Source of the DNA: Stappia sp. MMSF_3263
Lineage (GTDB): Bacteria; Pseudomonadota; Alphaproteobacteria; Rhizobiales; Stappiaceae
Direction: 5' to 3'
NCBI RefSeq assembly: GCF_030733745.1
Contig: NZ_JASHIK010000005.1
Location: 186,001 to 250,000 of the forward strand
DNA: 64,000 nucleotides
The notes below the pieces were generated by a model, which ran no database searches, had not been told where the DNA came from, and saw nothing but the letters and a program-made list of their open reading frames with translations. Shown piece after piece: positions 23,914 through 31,902 of the stretch. Position numbers and translations under genes: made by a program. Position 1 is the first letter of the stretch. Every line of letters starts with the position of its first letter.

Positions 23914-24827
23914 GTCGTCGTCTCCTTGTTCGTGGTCGTCCGTGCCGCCGCGTCGAGGGCATCGCGCAACAGGGCCGGGCGATGCAGCAGGGCGAGATGG
24001 GTGGTGTGGTCGTAGTGGCGGCGCATTGTCGGCGGCAGGGCCGCGATCCGGCGCGCCATGGACTTGCCGGCAAAACCGTTCAGCTTCCGGTCCCGGGTGG
24101 CGATGGCGAAGCCCCAGGGGACGGCGAAGCTGGGGATGTACTGGTCGTAGATGACGACGTCGGCGAACAGGTGCCGCAGGCGTGCCGTGGTGGATGCCTG
24201 AAACCCGACAGAGGCGGGATGGCTGTGGCCGACATGGGTGGCCAGGAGACCGCCGGGGGCGAGCAGGTCGGCCGCGGCGGCCAGGGTGCCGGTCTCGAAC
24301 ACGGTGTTGGCGTAGGAGGTTCCGGCAGCGTCGGGAAGGTCGAGCAGAACGAGATCCGCCCAGCCGGCGAGATCGCCGCGCTGGCGTACGAGCCAGGCGT
24401 GCGGGTCGTCGAATTCCATCCGGTAGTCGAAGGGGAAGGGCGTTTGCGGCTGCAGGTGCGGCATGTGATAGCGGCACAGTTCCGCCAGCGCCGGGTCGAG
24501 GTCGACATGACGCACTGCCCGCAGGCCCGGCAGGTGCTGCAGCTTGTTGAGGATGCCGCCGTTGCCGCCGCCGACCACGACCACCTTGCGCAGGTTGCCA
24601 TGCAGGGCGGCCGCCGGCGACATCAGCATCTCGTGGTAGAGGCCTTGGTCGAACTCGCAGGACTGGATCAGCCCGTCGATCAGCAGGGCCCGGCCATAGG
24701 CGGCGAGACGGGCGATCCGGTAGCTGGTGAGCCCGGTGTCGCCTTCCGCCAGGACGGCGGCGATCTCCAGCAGACGGCTGTCGGCTTCCTCGAGCAGCGG
24801 GTGCCGCAAAGGCGCGAGACCCGTCAC
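23910..24827 (-). CDS. Spermidine-synthase-like protein, copy 1
   Basis: A 305-residue member of the spermidine synthase (aminopropyltransferase) fold. It has LLIDGLIQ and YHEML (about 48-70), the nucleotide loop VVVVGGGNGG (about 83-92) and acidic VDLDPAL; the active-site stretch that is D-S-S/T-D-P in true enzymes reads LLDLPDAAG. Core geometry is kept but substrate-loop residues differ, so the substrate is likely not putrescine. The start overlaps the stop of the methyltransferase by 4 nt. It shares only moderate similarity with copy 2 (25636-26610). Confidence 0.85.
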   Translation of the reverse strand: MTGLAPLRHPLLEEADSRLLEIAAVLAEGDTGLTSYRIARLAAYGRALLIDGLIQSCEFDQGLYHEMLMSPAAALHGNLRKVVVVGGGNGGILNKLQHLPGLRAVRHVDLDPALAELCRYHMPHLQPQTPFPFDYRMEFDDPHAWLVRQRGDLAGWADLVLLDLPDAAGTSYANTVFETGTLAAAADLLAPGGLLATHVGHSHPASVGFQASTTARLRHLFADVVIYDQYIPSFAVPWGFAIATRDRKLNGFAGKSMARRIAALPPTMRRHYDHTTHLALLHRPALLRDALDAAARTTTNKETTT

Positions 24828-25639
24828 GAGACCGCCTCCGCGATCACCGCGGCATAACCCAGAAGCCCCTTTTTCGAGACGTCATGTTCATAGGCGGCCA
24901 GTGCCAGCGAGGTTTCGAAATAGTCCGGCGAGGTGGCCGCGACGATTTCCTCGCGCAGTGCCTTGCGGGCATCGACGGAGCGTTCCTGCCAGAGGCGGAA
25001 GCGCTCGGTCGTGTCAACGACATGTCGGACCCGGAAACCGGCGACGGCCAGGAGCTCCCCGTATTCCTGCGTGGTGTAGACATGCGGGCATTTCCAGTCG
25101 CGGGTGAGCCGGTTCCAGTCGTCGGCATCGATGTCGCCGAGGCGGGTGCGTTCGAAGATGGCGAGCCGGCCGCCGGGTCGCAGCAGCGCCCGGGCGCGGG
25201 CGAACAGCCGGGCCGCGTCGAAGTGACAGGCGGCGCCGGTGCTGTAGATGCCGTCGAAGGGGTCGGGGAAGGCATGCTCGTAGACGTTGCCGGCGATCAG
25301 CTCGACGTCGTGATCCCGGTCCCGGCCGGCCGCCACGGAGACGAGCGAAAGGTCGATCCCGGTGACCGACCATTCCATCTCGCGCGCCAGGAACGCGGCC
25401 ACGAGGCCGCGCCCGCAGCCAAGGTCGAGGACGCGGGAGCCCGGCGCCAGCTGCATGAGCGAACCCATCAGCCGCAACTCGTTGGCGCTGTTGTCGCTGA
25501 ACTGGCCGATATACTGGTCCGGGCCAAAGACATGCGGGTAGATGAGATCGTGGACGTGCGCATTGTCGGCCATGGTCTCGTCGTAAAGGGCCTGGACACC
25601 TGCGAAGTCCTCGGGCGCGGGCGATGGATTGCCGTTCAT
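24824..25639 (-). CDS. Class I SAM-dependent methyltransferase
   Basis: A 271-residue methyltransferase with motif I VLDLGCGRGLVAAFLA (about residues 70-85), acidic TGIDLS, and the motif LLRPGGRLAIFERT. It resembles small-molecule N- or O-methyltransferases. It is enclosed between the two spermidine-synthase-like genes with ATGA overlaps at both ends, so it is an obligate part of the same operon. N-methylation of an amine intermediate is likely, by context only. Confidence 0.9.
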   Translation of the reverse strand: MNGNPSPAPEDFAGVQALYDETMADNAHVHDLIYPHVFGPDQYIGQFSDNSANELRLMGSLMQLAPGSRVLDLGCGRGLVAAFLAREMEWSVTGIDLSLVSVAAGRDRDHDVELIAGNVYEHAFPDPFDGIYSTGAACHFDAARLFARARALLRPGGRLAIFERTRLGDIDADDWNRLTRDWKCPHVYTTQEYGELLAVAGFRVRHVVDTTERFRLWQERSVDARKALREEIVAATSPDYFETSLALAAYEHDVSKKGLLGYAAVIAEAVS

Positions 25640-26610
25640 GACAGTTCCTCCTGAAAGGCGGATACGGGCGCGGTGCCGCGCGCGGCCAGGCGCGCCCGCA
25701 GGTCCTTGGGAAGCGACACCATGTGCTTGTGGGTGATGCCGTCGTAGTAGGTCAGGGTCCCGTCCAGCCGGGTTGCCAGCAACCGGTCGACGAGGCTGGC
25801 GGAGCGGCCCTCCAGATCGAGGTCGCGATGCGATCCGACGGAAAACAGCCACGAGGTGCCGTAGGACTGGGCATGGCAGACAAGCCCTTCGGCACGGGCG
25901 AAATGCTCGGCCGTCAGCGCATGTATCCTTGATGCCTCATGCCCCGCGCAGGGACCGGCGGCCCCGGCCCAGGTGACAAAGGCGCCCCGGGTCGAGACAA
26001 GTTGCGCCATCGCGGCGAAATGTTCCGGCGAGAACAGGAACTCGGCAGGGGATCCGGGCAGGGGCTCGCTGACATCGTGGATGACGAGGTCGAAGGGCAG
26101 CGGCGCCGAGGCGAGGTAGTCGCGGATATCGGCGATCACCAGGCGAAAGCGGGGATCGTCGTGAAACCCCCTTGCGACATGCGCGAAGTGACGACGGGCA
26201 AGGTCGACCATCCGCCGGTCGATCTCGACCTGGACGACCTCCTCGACGGACAGGTGCTTCAGCACCTCGCGCACCGCACCGCCCGGGCCTCCGCCGACGA
26301 CGAGCACCCGTTTCAATGCCTTGCCGACGGCAAGGGCCGCCGGGTGCACGATCGCCTCGCTGTAGATGTATTCGTCGCCTTCCAGGTGCTGGATGCGGCC
26401 GTCCAGCAGCAGCCCGCGCCCGAAGGAGCGGGTCCGCACCACCTCGATGCACTGGTCGCCGTCGTCCGCCATGAACAGCCGCTCGACGACCTCGTGGCAA
26501 TGCGCCTCGCCGGCGGCGATGCCCTCGAAGGTCCATGTGCGGGGCCAGTCGGACGGCCGCGCACCCGATGCCGGGTGCGGGGACGCCGCGGGGTTGGCTG
26601 CCCGCCTCAC
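25636..26610 (-). CDS. Spermidine-synthase-like protein, copy 2
   Basis: A 324-residue aminopropyltransferase-fold protein. Conserved: RGLLLDGRIQHLEGDEYIYS (Tyr-Ser where enzymes have Tyr-His-Glu), the nucleotide loop VLVVGGGPGG, VEIDRRM, and VIHDVSEPLPGSPAEFLF, in which the second Asp of D-x-S-D-P is Glu. The gene starts at GTG 26610 overlapping the decarboxylase-like stop (GTGA). The N-terminal 30 residues are Pro/Ala-rich. True spermidine synthesis is possible but the altered pocket suggests an aminopropyl or aminocarboxypropyl transfer to another acceptor. Confidence 0.85.
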   Translation of the reverse strand: MRRAANPAASPHPASGARPSDWPRTWTFEGIAAGEAHCHEVVERLFMADDGDQCIEVVRTRSFGRGLLLDGRIQHLEGDEYIYSEAIVHPAALAVGKALKRVLVVGGGPGGAVREVLKHLSVEEVVQVEIDRRMVDLARRHFAHVARGFHDDPRFRLVIADIRDYLASAPLPFDLVIHDVSEPLPGSPAEFLFSPEHFAAMAQLVSTRGAFVTWAGAAGPCAGHEASRIHALTAEHFARAEGLVCHAQSYGTSWLFSVGSHRDLDLEGRSASLVDRLLATRLDGTLTYYDGITHKHMVSLPKDLRARLAARGTAPVSAFQEELS

Positions 26611-27788
26611 TGGACCGCCTCCTCGGTCACGTCGCCCGGACGGATCAGCGTCAGCCCGCCGGACTTGCTCGCCAGGTATTCAGGCGGGAAGGTCTGGCCC
26701 AGGAAGCGGGTGATCATCGAGTAGCAGTAGGATCCGGCCTGGTCGAACTCGAGCCATTCGCCGATCTCGACCTGCGGGATCGTCTGCCGCCTCGTGAGGA
26801 AGTCGCGGGAATAGGTGGTGTTGCCGACGACGTCGACCGGCTGGTCGAAATCCGGGCGAGGGCCGCCGCCATTGCTCATCACGCGGACGGGATTGTAGTC
26901 CTCGTAGAACATGGCGCGCGGGATCATCGAGGCGCTGGCGTCGACGCAGACGAAGTAGTGTCCGTCCCGCTTCTTGATGTCGGTGACCTGGGCGTAGAAG
27001 CACGCCGCATTGCCGAACATCGCCCGGCCCGGCTCGATGACCAGCCGTATCGGCCGCCCGCGCTTCTTCGAGAACTCGGTGAGCAGGGCGGTGATGCGGG
27101 CGTTGTAGTCGTCGAAGTCGAAACGCGTCTCGTCGAGCGGGAAGCCGCCGCCGACATCGACATAGGCGAGATCGGGAAACCGGTCTGAAAGTTCAAGCGA
27201 GCGTTCGACGCCGGCGATCATCTCGTCGACATCGACAATGTCGGTGCCGATATAGACATGGCTGCCGGTTGCCGTCAGGCCAAGGCGTTCGCAGGCGTCG
27301 AGCGCCTCGTCGAGCTCGTGGTCCTGGATGCCGATGCGGCTGTCATTGCCCGAGAACGGGCTGATGCGGGAGCGCTCCGAGGTGTTCAGCCGCAGCCCGA
27401 CCTCGGCCTTGATGCCAAGCGTGCCGAACAGCTCGATCTGGCTGATCGAGTCCAGATGCAGCTTGATGCCGCGCGCGACCAGGTAGCGCATCATCGCGGC
27501 GGTCAGCCCGGTGCTGGCGAAGATCACCCGGTCGGCGGGGAAGCCGCAGGATTCCGCCAGGCGCAGGTGTTTCAGGGAGTTCACGAACAGACCCATGCCG
27601 CGTTCGCGGATCAGGGTCAGGAGGTGGGGATTGTCGTTCGCCATGGAGGCGAAGAAGACATCGGTGTTCGGGTAGGCGACGCTTTCGAAACGGGCGAAGT
27701 TCTCCTCGATCTTCTCCGTGCTGTAGAGATAGAAAGCGGAATTGATCTTCGAGGCGCGCATGTCCATCAAGTAGGCGGTCTGATCCAT
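26607..27788 (-). CDS. Group IV decarboxylase-fold protein lacking the PLP lysine
   Basis: A 393-residue protein of the alanine-racemase-like group IV decarboxylase family (ornithine/diaminopimelate/carboxynorspermidine decarboxylases). Clear landmarks: FFASMANDNP (45-54), SRIGI, HVYIGTD, YVDVGGGFP and IEPGRAMFG. The first is where the PLP lysine sits in the family (YAVKAN); here it is Met (M49). The catalytic Cys motif (GPxCxSxD) reads GNTTYSRD, so Cys is replaced by Thr. The glycine-rich phosphate site is kept. It may have lost PLP catalysis and become a binding or scaffold subunit, or use another chemistry. ATG 27788 has GGAG upstream. Confidence 0.85.
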   Translation of the reverse strand: MDQTAYLMDMRASKINSAFYLYSTEKIEENFARFESVAYPNTDVFFASMANDNPHLLTLIRERGMGLFVNSLKHLRLAESCGFPADRVIFASTGLTAAMMRYLVARGIKLHLDSISQIELFGTLGIKAEVGLRLNTSERSRISPFSGNDSRIGIQDHELDEALDACERLGLTATGSHVYIGTDIVDVDEMIAGVERSLELSDRFPDLAYVDVGGGFPLDETRFDFDDYNARITALLTEFSKKRGRPIRLVIEPGRAMFGNAACFYAQVTDIKKRDGHYFVCVDASASMIPRAMFYEDYNPVRVMSNGGGPRPDFDQPVDVVGNTTYSRDFLTRRQTIPQVEIGEWLEFDQAGSYCYSMITRFLGQTFPPEYLASKSGGLTLIRPGDVTEEAVQ

Positions 27789-27815
27789 GGTGTTCTCCAA
27801 TGCTTGGGTGGGGGG

Positions 27816-28925
27816 TCAGCGATAGGTTGCGATCGGGGTGCCGAAGGCGTCCTCGTCGGGGGTAAGTCCAAGGCCGGGGGCCTCGTTCGGCACCACAAAG
27901 CCGTCGGTGATGTGCGAGGCGCCGCAGGCGTATGTCTGGGTGTTGAACTCGCGGCAGCTCCACAGGCCGAAGAGGTGATCGCGCGGCGTGGCGGCGGCGA
28001 CATGCAGGGCCGCCATGTCGGCAATCTCCGTGCCGCCGGACGAGGCCCAGCTCAGCGACAGTCCCGCGATCTCGCAAAAGGCCGCGAAACGGCGGGCGGC
28101 GGCGATGCCGCCAATGCGCGACAGCTTGACGTGAACGATGTCGGCGGCGTTGTCCCGGGCCAGCCGTGCCAGCACGTCGCCGTCCAGAACGCTCTCGTCG
28201 AGCGTCATCGTCGCCCTGGTGGCGCGCCGCACCCGCAGGCAGGCCTCGTAGGTGCCGCAGGGCTGTTCCAGGTTGAAGCCGAGCGGTTCGATGGCACGCG
28301 CCACCTTCAAGGCGTCGGTGAGCGTCCACAGGCGGTTGGCGTCGGCGATGAAGGTCTCTTGCGGCTGGCGGATTTCGGCAAGCCGCTCGTAGAGAGCGAT
28401 GTCGGAAACGGCCTCTCCTCCGGGTTTGGTGGAGAAGATCCGGTAGCCCGGTCCTTCCCGATAGGCTGCGATCCGCTCCGCCATCTCGTTGAACGGGCCG
28501 TGATAGACGGCACAGTTCATCGGAATGCGCTCGTTCGCCCGGCCGCCGAGAAGCCGGTAGACGGGCAGGTTGGCGGCCTTGCCGAGAAGATCATGCGCGG
28601 CGATGTCGAAGCCGGACTTGACATAGGCGTGGCCGTCCAGGTGCCGGTCCATCCGGGCATGCAGCCCGGCGATGTCGGTGGGATTGGCGCCGATCAGGGC
28701 AGGGGCCAGGACGTCGATGCCGGCGCGGGCGGCTTCCGCGAATTCGGGCAGATAGGTGCGCCCCCAGGGGCTGACCTCGCCCCAGCCGGTGAGGCCCTCG
28801 TCGGTGTCGATGCGCAGGATCGTGCCATCGACACTGTCCTGGGCCTTGCCGGTGGTGCCCGTCACATATCGGGTTTCGCCAAAGCCGATGGCCAGGCGGA
28901 AGACGGTGATGCGGTCGATTTTCAT
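27816..28925 (-). CDS. Enolase-superfamily (mandelate racemase/MLE type) enzyme
   Basis: A 369-residue enolase-superfamily protein with the N-terminal capping domain (KIDRITVFRLAI...) and a TIM barrel. Metal ligands appear as Asp in FIADANRLW, Glu in NLEQPCG and Glu in TLDESVLD; the acid/base Lys are K in FSTKPGG (the first Lys of the usual KxK is Ser) and K in VHVKLSRIGG. The family abstracts the alpha-proton of a carboxylate for racemisation, dehydration or cycloisomerisation. Amino-acid-derivative epimerases or dehydratases are the nearest kinds. Overlaps the EamA gene by 4 nt. Confidence 0.88.
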   Translation of the reverse strand: MKIDRITVFRLAIGFGETRYVTGTTGKAQDSVDGTILRIDTDEGLTGWGEVSPWGRTYLPEFAEAARAGIDVLAPALIGANPTDIAGLHARMDRHLDGHAYVKSGFDIAAHDLLGKAANLPVYRLLGGRANERIPMNCAVYHGPFNEMAERIAAYREGPGYRIFSTKPGGEAVSDIALYERLAEIRQPQETFIADANRLWTLTDALKVARAIEPLGFNLEQPCGTYEACLRVRRATRATMTLDESVLDGDVLARLARDNAADIVHVKLSRIGGIAAARRFAAFCEIAGLSLSWASSGGTEIADMAALHVAAATPRDHLFGLWSCREFNTQTYACGASHITDGFVVPNEAPGLGLTPDEDAFGTPIATYR

Positions 28926-29821
28926 GATGTTCCCTCCGCGGCCCGAGCTGGCGCGCGTTGGCTGTAGAGGATGGAGAAGACGACGGCGGCCATGACCACG
29001 AGCCCGCCGATGGCTGTGGCAAGGGGGGGGACGTCGGCGAAGGCGATCCACACCCAGAGCGGGGCAAGCGGGACGTCGAGCGTGCTGATCAGGGTTGCCT
29101 GGCCGGAGTTCAGGTGGCGGGCGCCAAGCGTCAGGAAGAGGATGCCGAGGCCAAGCTGGGTGATCCCGAAGGCGACCAGCAGGATGAGGATCTCCCCGTC
29201 GATGGAGGCGAAATCCGCCAGCGGCAACGTGATCAGGAACGAGGCGAAGGCTGAGGCGCAGGCCATGGCCACCATCGAATGCGCCTTGCCCCAACGCACC
29301 GCGACGATCATCAGCGCCATGAAGAAGGTCATCGCCATGGCGTAGGCATCGCCGAGCAGCCCGCCGCCCTCCAGCGAGCCGCCGACAATGACGACGACGC
29401 CGAGAAGGGCGACGAAGCTCGCCCACAGGGTCGAGGCCTGCACGGGTTCGCGCAGGAGCAACCACGAAAAGCCGGCCGCCACGAAGGGGGCGGTGGCGTA
29501 GATCAGCACCACGTTCGCCACCGAGGTGTTCAGGTAGGCGTTGAGGTTGAAGATCATGGCGAGCACGCTGGCGGCGATCGCGACCAGACCCGGGGCGCTC
29601 CGGAACACACCGAACTGGGCGAGGCCGGCGCGCCCTTCGCGCGCCAGCATGATGGCCAGGATGAAGAAGCCGGCCACCAGTCCGCGAATGCAGAGCATCG
29701 TCCACACGCTGGTGTCGATGAGCCGGGTGAAGAGCCCGGCCGTGCTGTAGCAGGCGGCGGAGAGCACCAGCAGGATCATGCCGATGCGTATCTGGCGGGC
29801 GGTGTCGGACATGTCGGGCAT
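28922..29821 (-). CDS. EamA family (DMT) transporter
   Basis: A 299-residue inner membrane protein with ten predicted helices in two EamA repeats (about residues 15-145 and 155-290). EamA proteins typically export amino acids and small metabolites; the place in the operon suggests export of the pathway product. Helix 3-4 contains NLNAYLNTSVANVVLIYATAP, typical of the family. The start overlaps nothing upstream; the substrate-binding-protein gene ends 9 bp before it. Confidence 0.9.
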   Translation of the reverse strand: MPDMSDTARQIRIGMILLVLSAACYSTAGLFTRLIDTSVWTMLCIRGLVAGFFILAIMLAREGRAGLAQFGVFRSAPGLVAIAASVLAMIFNLNAYLNTSVANVVLIYATAPFVAAGFSWLLLREPVQASTLWASFVALLGVVVIVGGSLEGGGLLGDAYAMAMTFFMALMIVAVRWGKAHSMVAMACASAFASFLITLPLADFASIDGEILILLVAFGITQLGLGILFLTLGARHLNSGQATLISTLDVPLAPLWVWIAFADVPPLATAIGGLVVMAAVVFSILYSQRAPARAAEGTS

Positions 29822-29830
29822 GGTCCCGCC

Positions 29831-30814
29831 TCACTGCGCCGGCGCACGGCCGAGCCAGCCGTCGACGGTGGCCGGGTTCGCCGCAAGCCAGTCCCTGGCG
29901 ACCTCGGCGGGCTCCTTGCCCTCGACGCCGGTCTCGGTGACCCAGCCGTTGATCACGGCCGGATCGAAGGAGACCCGGGCCAGGAACTCCGCCGCCTTCG
30001 GGAAGCGGGTTTCCAGCGAACGGGAGTGGAAGACGTAGACGCGGCTGGTCTCGAAGGCGCAGGGGAAGGAGGAGGCCTCCAGCCAGTCGTCGCGCTCGGC
30101 CGGGCCGTGGACCGTGTCGCAGCCCTTGAAGTAGGCGGGCTCCGTGACCAGCGTGAGGTCATGGACCGAGAACACCCATTCCGGGGTCCAGTGGTAGAAG
30201 ATGACGGGGCGGCCCTCCCGGGTGGCGGACTTGAGTGCTGCCTTGAAGTCCTCGTTGCTGGCGATCCAGGGCTCCCACAGGTCGTCGAGGCCGTAGGACT
30301 TCATCTTGATGCGGTTGAGCCGGGTCGCGCCCCAGCTTTCCTCTCCGGCCCAGTATTCGCCGAGCCCGTCGCCGTCGGTGTCGAACTGGCGGGCAATCTC
30401 GGGCGACTTAAGGTCCTCGATCGTGGAAATGCCGAGCGCCTTGGCGGTGCCGGTGGGAAGAAAGAACCCCTGGACGGCCTCGTAGCCGGCGTTGTGGCCG
30501 ATGGTCTTGCGGGTATCGACATAGGTTTCCCAGGCCTTCTGCTGGTTCGGCATCCAGATGTCGGGGAACACGTCGAGCTTGCCATCGCCCGCATCCATCG
30601 AGATCAGGGAGGTTTTGGTGTCTGCCTCCAGGATCGCGGTCGGGGTGCCGAGTTCTTTCTCGATCACCTGCGTCAGGACCTGGGAGATGACCTTGGCGGC
30701 GTCCCAGTTGAGACCGGTGACCGTGATCTTGTCGGCGGCGGTGGCGGGAAGCGCGGAGGGCAGCAGCGCGGCGACGGCGCCAAGGGCTGCAAGGCGGCGG
30801 GAGATGCGGGACAT
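29831..30814 (-). CDS. ProX/OpuAC-type substrate-binding protein
   Basis: A 327-residue periplasmic protein with a signal peptide (ATAADKITV cleavage near residue 27) and an OpuAC domain like glycine betaine/proline betaine/choline binding proteins (VTGLNWDAAKVISQV, LDVFPDIWMPNQ, WTPEWVF). The quaternary-amine cage usually has Trp/Tyr residues, and WTPEWVF is consistent. No ABC permease or ATPase gene is near, so it is an orphan binding protein. The ligand may be a methylated amine from this pathway. The next gene upstream ends 122 bp away. Confidence 0.88.
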   Translation of the reverse strand: MSRISRRLAALGAVAALLPSALPATAADKITVTGLNWDAAKVISQVLTQVIEKELGTPTAILEADTKTSLISMDAGDGKLDVFPDIWMPNQQKAWETYVDTRKTIGHNAGYEAVQGFFLPTGTAKALGISTIEDLKSPEIARQFDTDGDGLGEYWAGEESWGATRLNRIKMKSYGLDDLWEPWIASNEDFKAALKSATREGRPVIFYHWTPEWVFSVHDLTLVTEPAYFKGCDTVHGPAERDDWLEASSFPCAFETSRVYVFHSRSLETRFPKAAEFLARVSFDPAVINGWVTETGVEGKEPAEVARDWLAANPATVDGWLGRAPAQ

Positions 30815-30936
30815 GGAAGGTTCCTCTCGGGTTTGCTGCGGATTTCGGGTGCAGTTGTCCTGATGCGCGCGGGTTCGGTCCGCGCGGACAGGGGCAGTCG
30901 GTGTTCTCGTGCAAGGCCGGTGGCCGGGCGGCGGGG

Positions 30937-31854
30937 CTATTCGCGCTGCGCCGCCAGAAGGTGCTCGATGATCGCTGCGCGCACCGGAACGCCGTTATGG
31001 GCCTGTTCGAAGTAGCGGGCCTGGGGCATGCCGTCGACGTCGTGGGCGAGGTCCTCGACGCGCGGCAGGGAATGCATGACGATCGCGTCGGCGCGCATCT
31101 CGGAAAGCTTCGCCCTGTCGAGCGCGTAGAAGCTGTCGACCGGCTCGCCGCGACGTTCGGTGATGCCGTTGTGGTAGATCACGTCGACATTGCGCTTCAC
31201 CTCGTCGAGATGGCCGATCCGGGTGAAGCGGATGCCGGCGCGGCGGTAATGTTCCGCATCGGCGAACTCCATCCAGAACTTGTCCGGGCACAGGACGAAG
31301 AGCTCGACCTGCGGGAAGTGCGCCAGCGCGCGGATCTGGGAGCGGAAGGCGCGCAGATGCGTGCCGCCGATGATCAGGATCTTCAGTCCGTCGATCCGCC
31401 CGAAGGCCTTTTCGATGGTGAAGAGATCGATCAAGGCCTGGGTCGGATGCTCGGCGCGCAGTCCCATGCCGTTGCCGGCATTGATCACCGGGATCGTGCA
31501 GGCCTCGGCGAAATCGTAGACCCCGTCCGCCTCGGAATGGCGGATCACCGCCAGGTCGGCGAAGCCGGAGAGAACGCGAGCCGTATCGGCGAGGCTCTCG
31601 CCCCAATTCGATCCGGCCCGGGAGTTTTCCAGGTCGACGCTGATCACCCCGCCGCCGGCCCGCAGCACGCTCGACTGGAACCCGTACTGGGTCCTGGTCG
31701 AGGGAGAGAAGAACAGAAGTGCCGCGATGGCGCCCCGGGCGCGGCTCTGCGCCCCCGCCGCCAGGTCCCGGGACCGGGCGAGGATCGCCCGGATGGTGTC
31801 GCCGTCAAGATCGTCGATGGACAGCAAGTGGCGTGTGGTCGATGGACCCGACAT
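30937..31854 (-). CDS. Aspartate/ornithine carbamoyltransferase homologue with altered active site
   Basis: A 305-residue carbamoyltransferase-fold protein. The carbamoyl-phosphate loop is STRT (52-55), and HPTQ (136-139) and INAGNG are as in aspartate carbamoyltransferase. In the loop donated by the neighbouring subunit, the Lys of the KGES motif is Trp (W84, in SNWGES), and the HPLP loop reads HSLPR. The phosphate half of the site is kept but the second-substrate half is changed, so it likely carbamoylates an amine other than aspartate. It is not a standard pyrB: no pyrC neighbour and an operon of accessory enzymes. Confidence 0.85.
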   Translation of the reverse strand: MSGPSTTRHLLSIDDLDGDTIRAILARSRDLAAGAQSRARGAIAALLFFSPSTRTQYGFQSSVLRAGGGVISVDLENSRAGSNWGESLADTARVLSGFADLAVIRHSEADGVYDFAEACTIPVINAGNGMGLRAEHPTQALIDLFTIEKAFGRIDGLKILIIGGTHLRAFRSQIRALAHFPQVELFVLCPDKFWMEFADAEHYRRAGIRFTRIGHLDEVKRNVDVIYHNGITERRGEPVDSFYALDRAKLSEMRADAIVMHSLPRVEDLAHDVDGMPQARYFEQAHNGVPVRAAIIEHLLAAQRE

Positions 31855-31902
31855 GGCGAGCTCCCGGTATTGGCTGGTGGGACAGGCGGCGGGGGGACGG
31901 GA

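Noticed and set aside
30937-31854. Housekeeping pyrB
   Set aside because: K84 and HPLP positions are changed, there is no pyrC, and the gene is deep in a biosynthetic operon.
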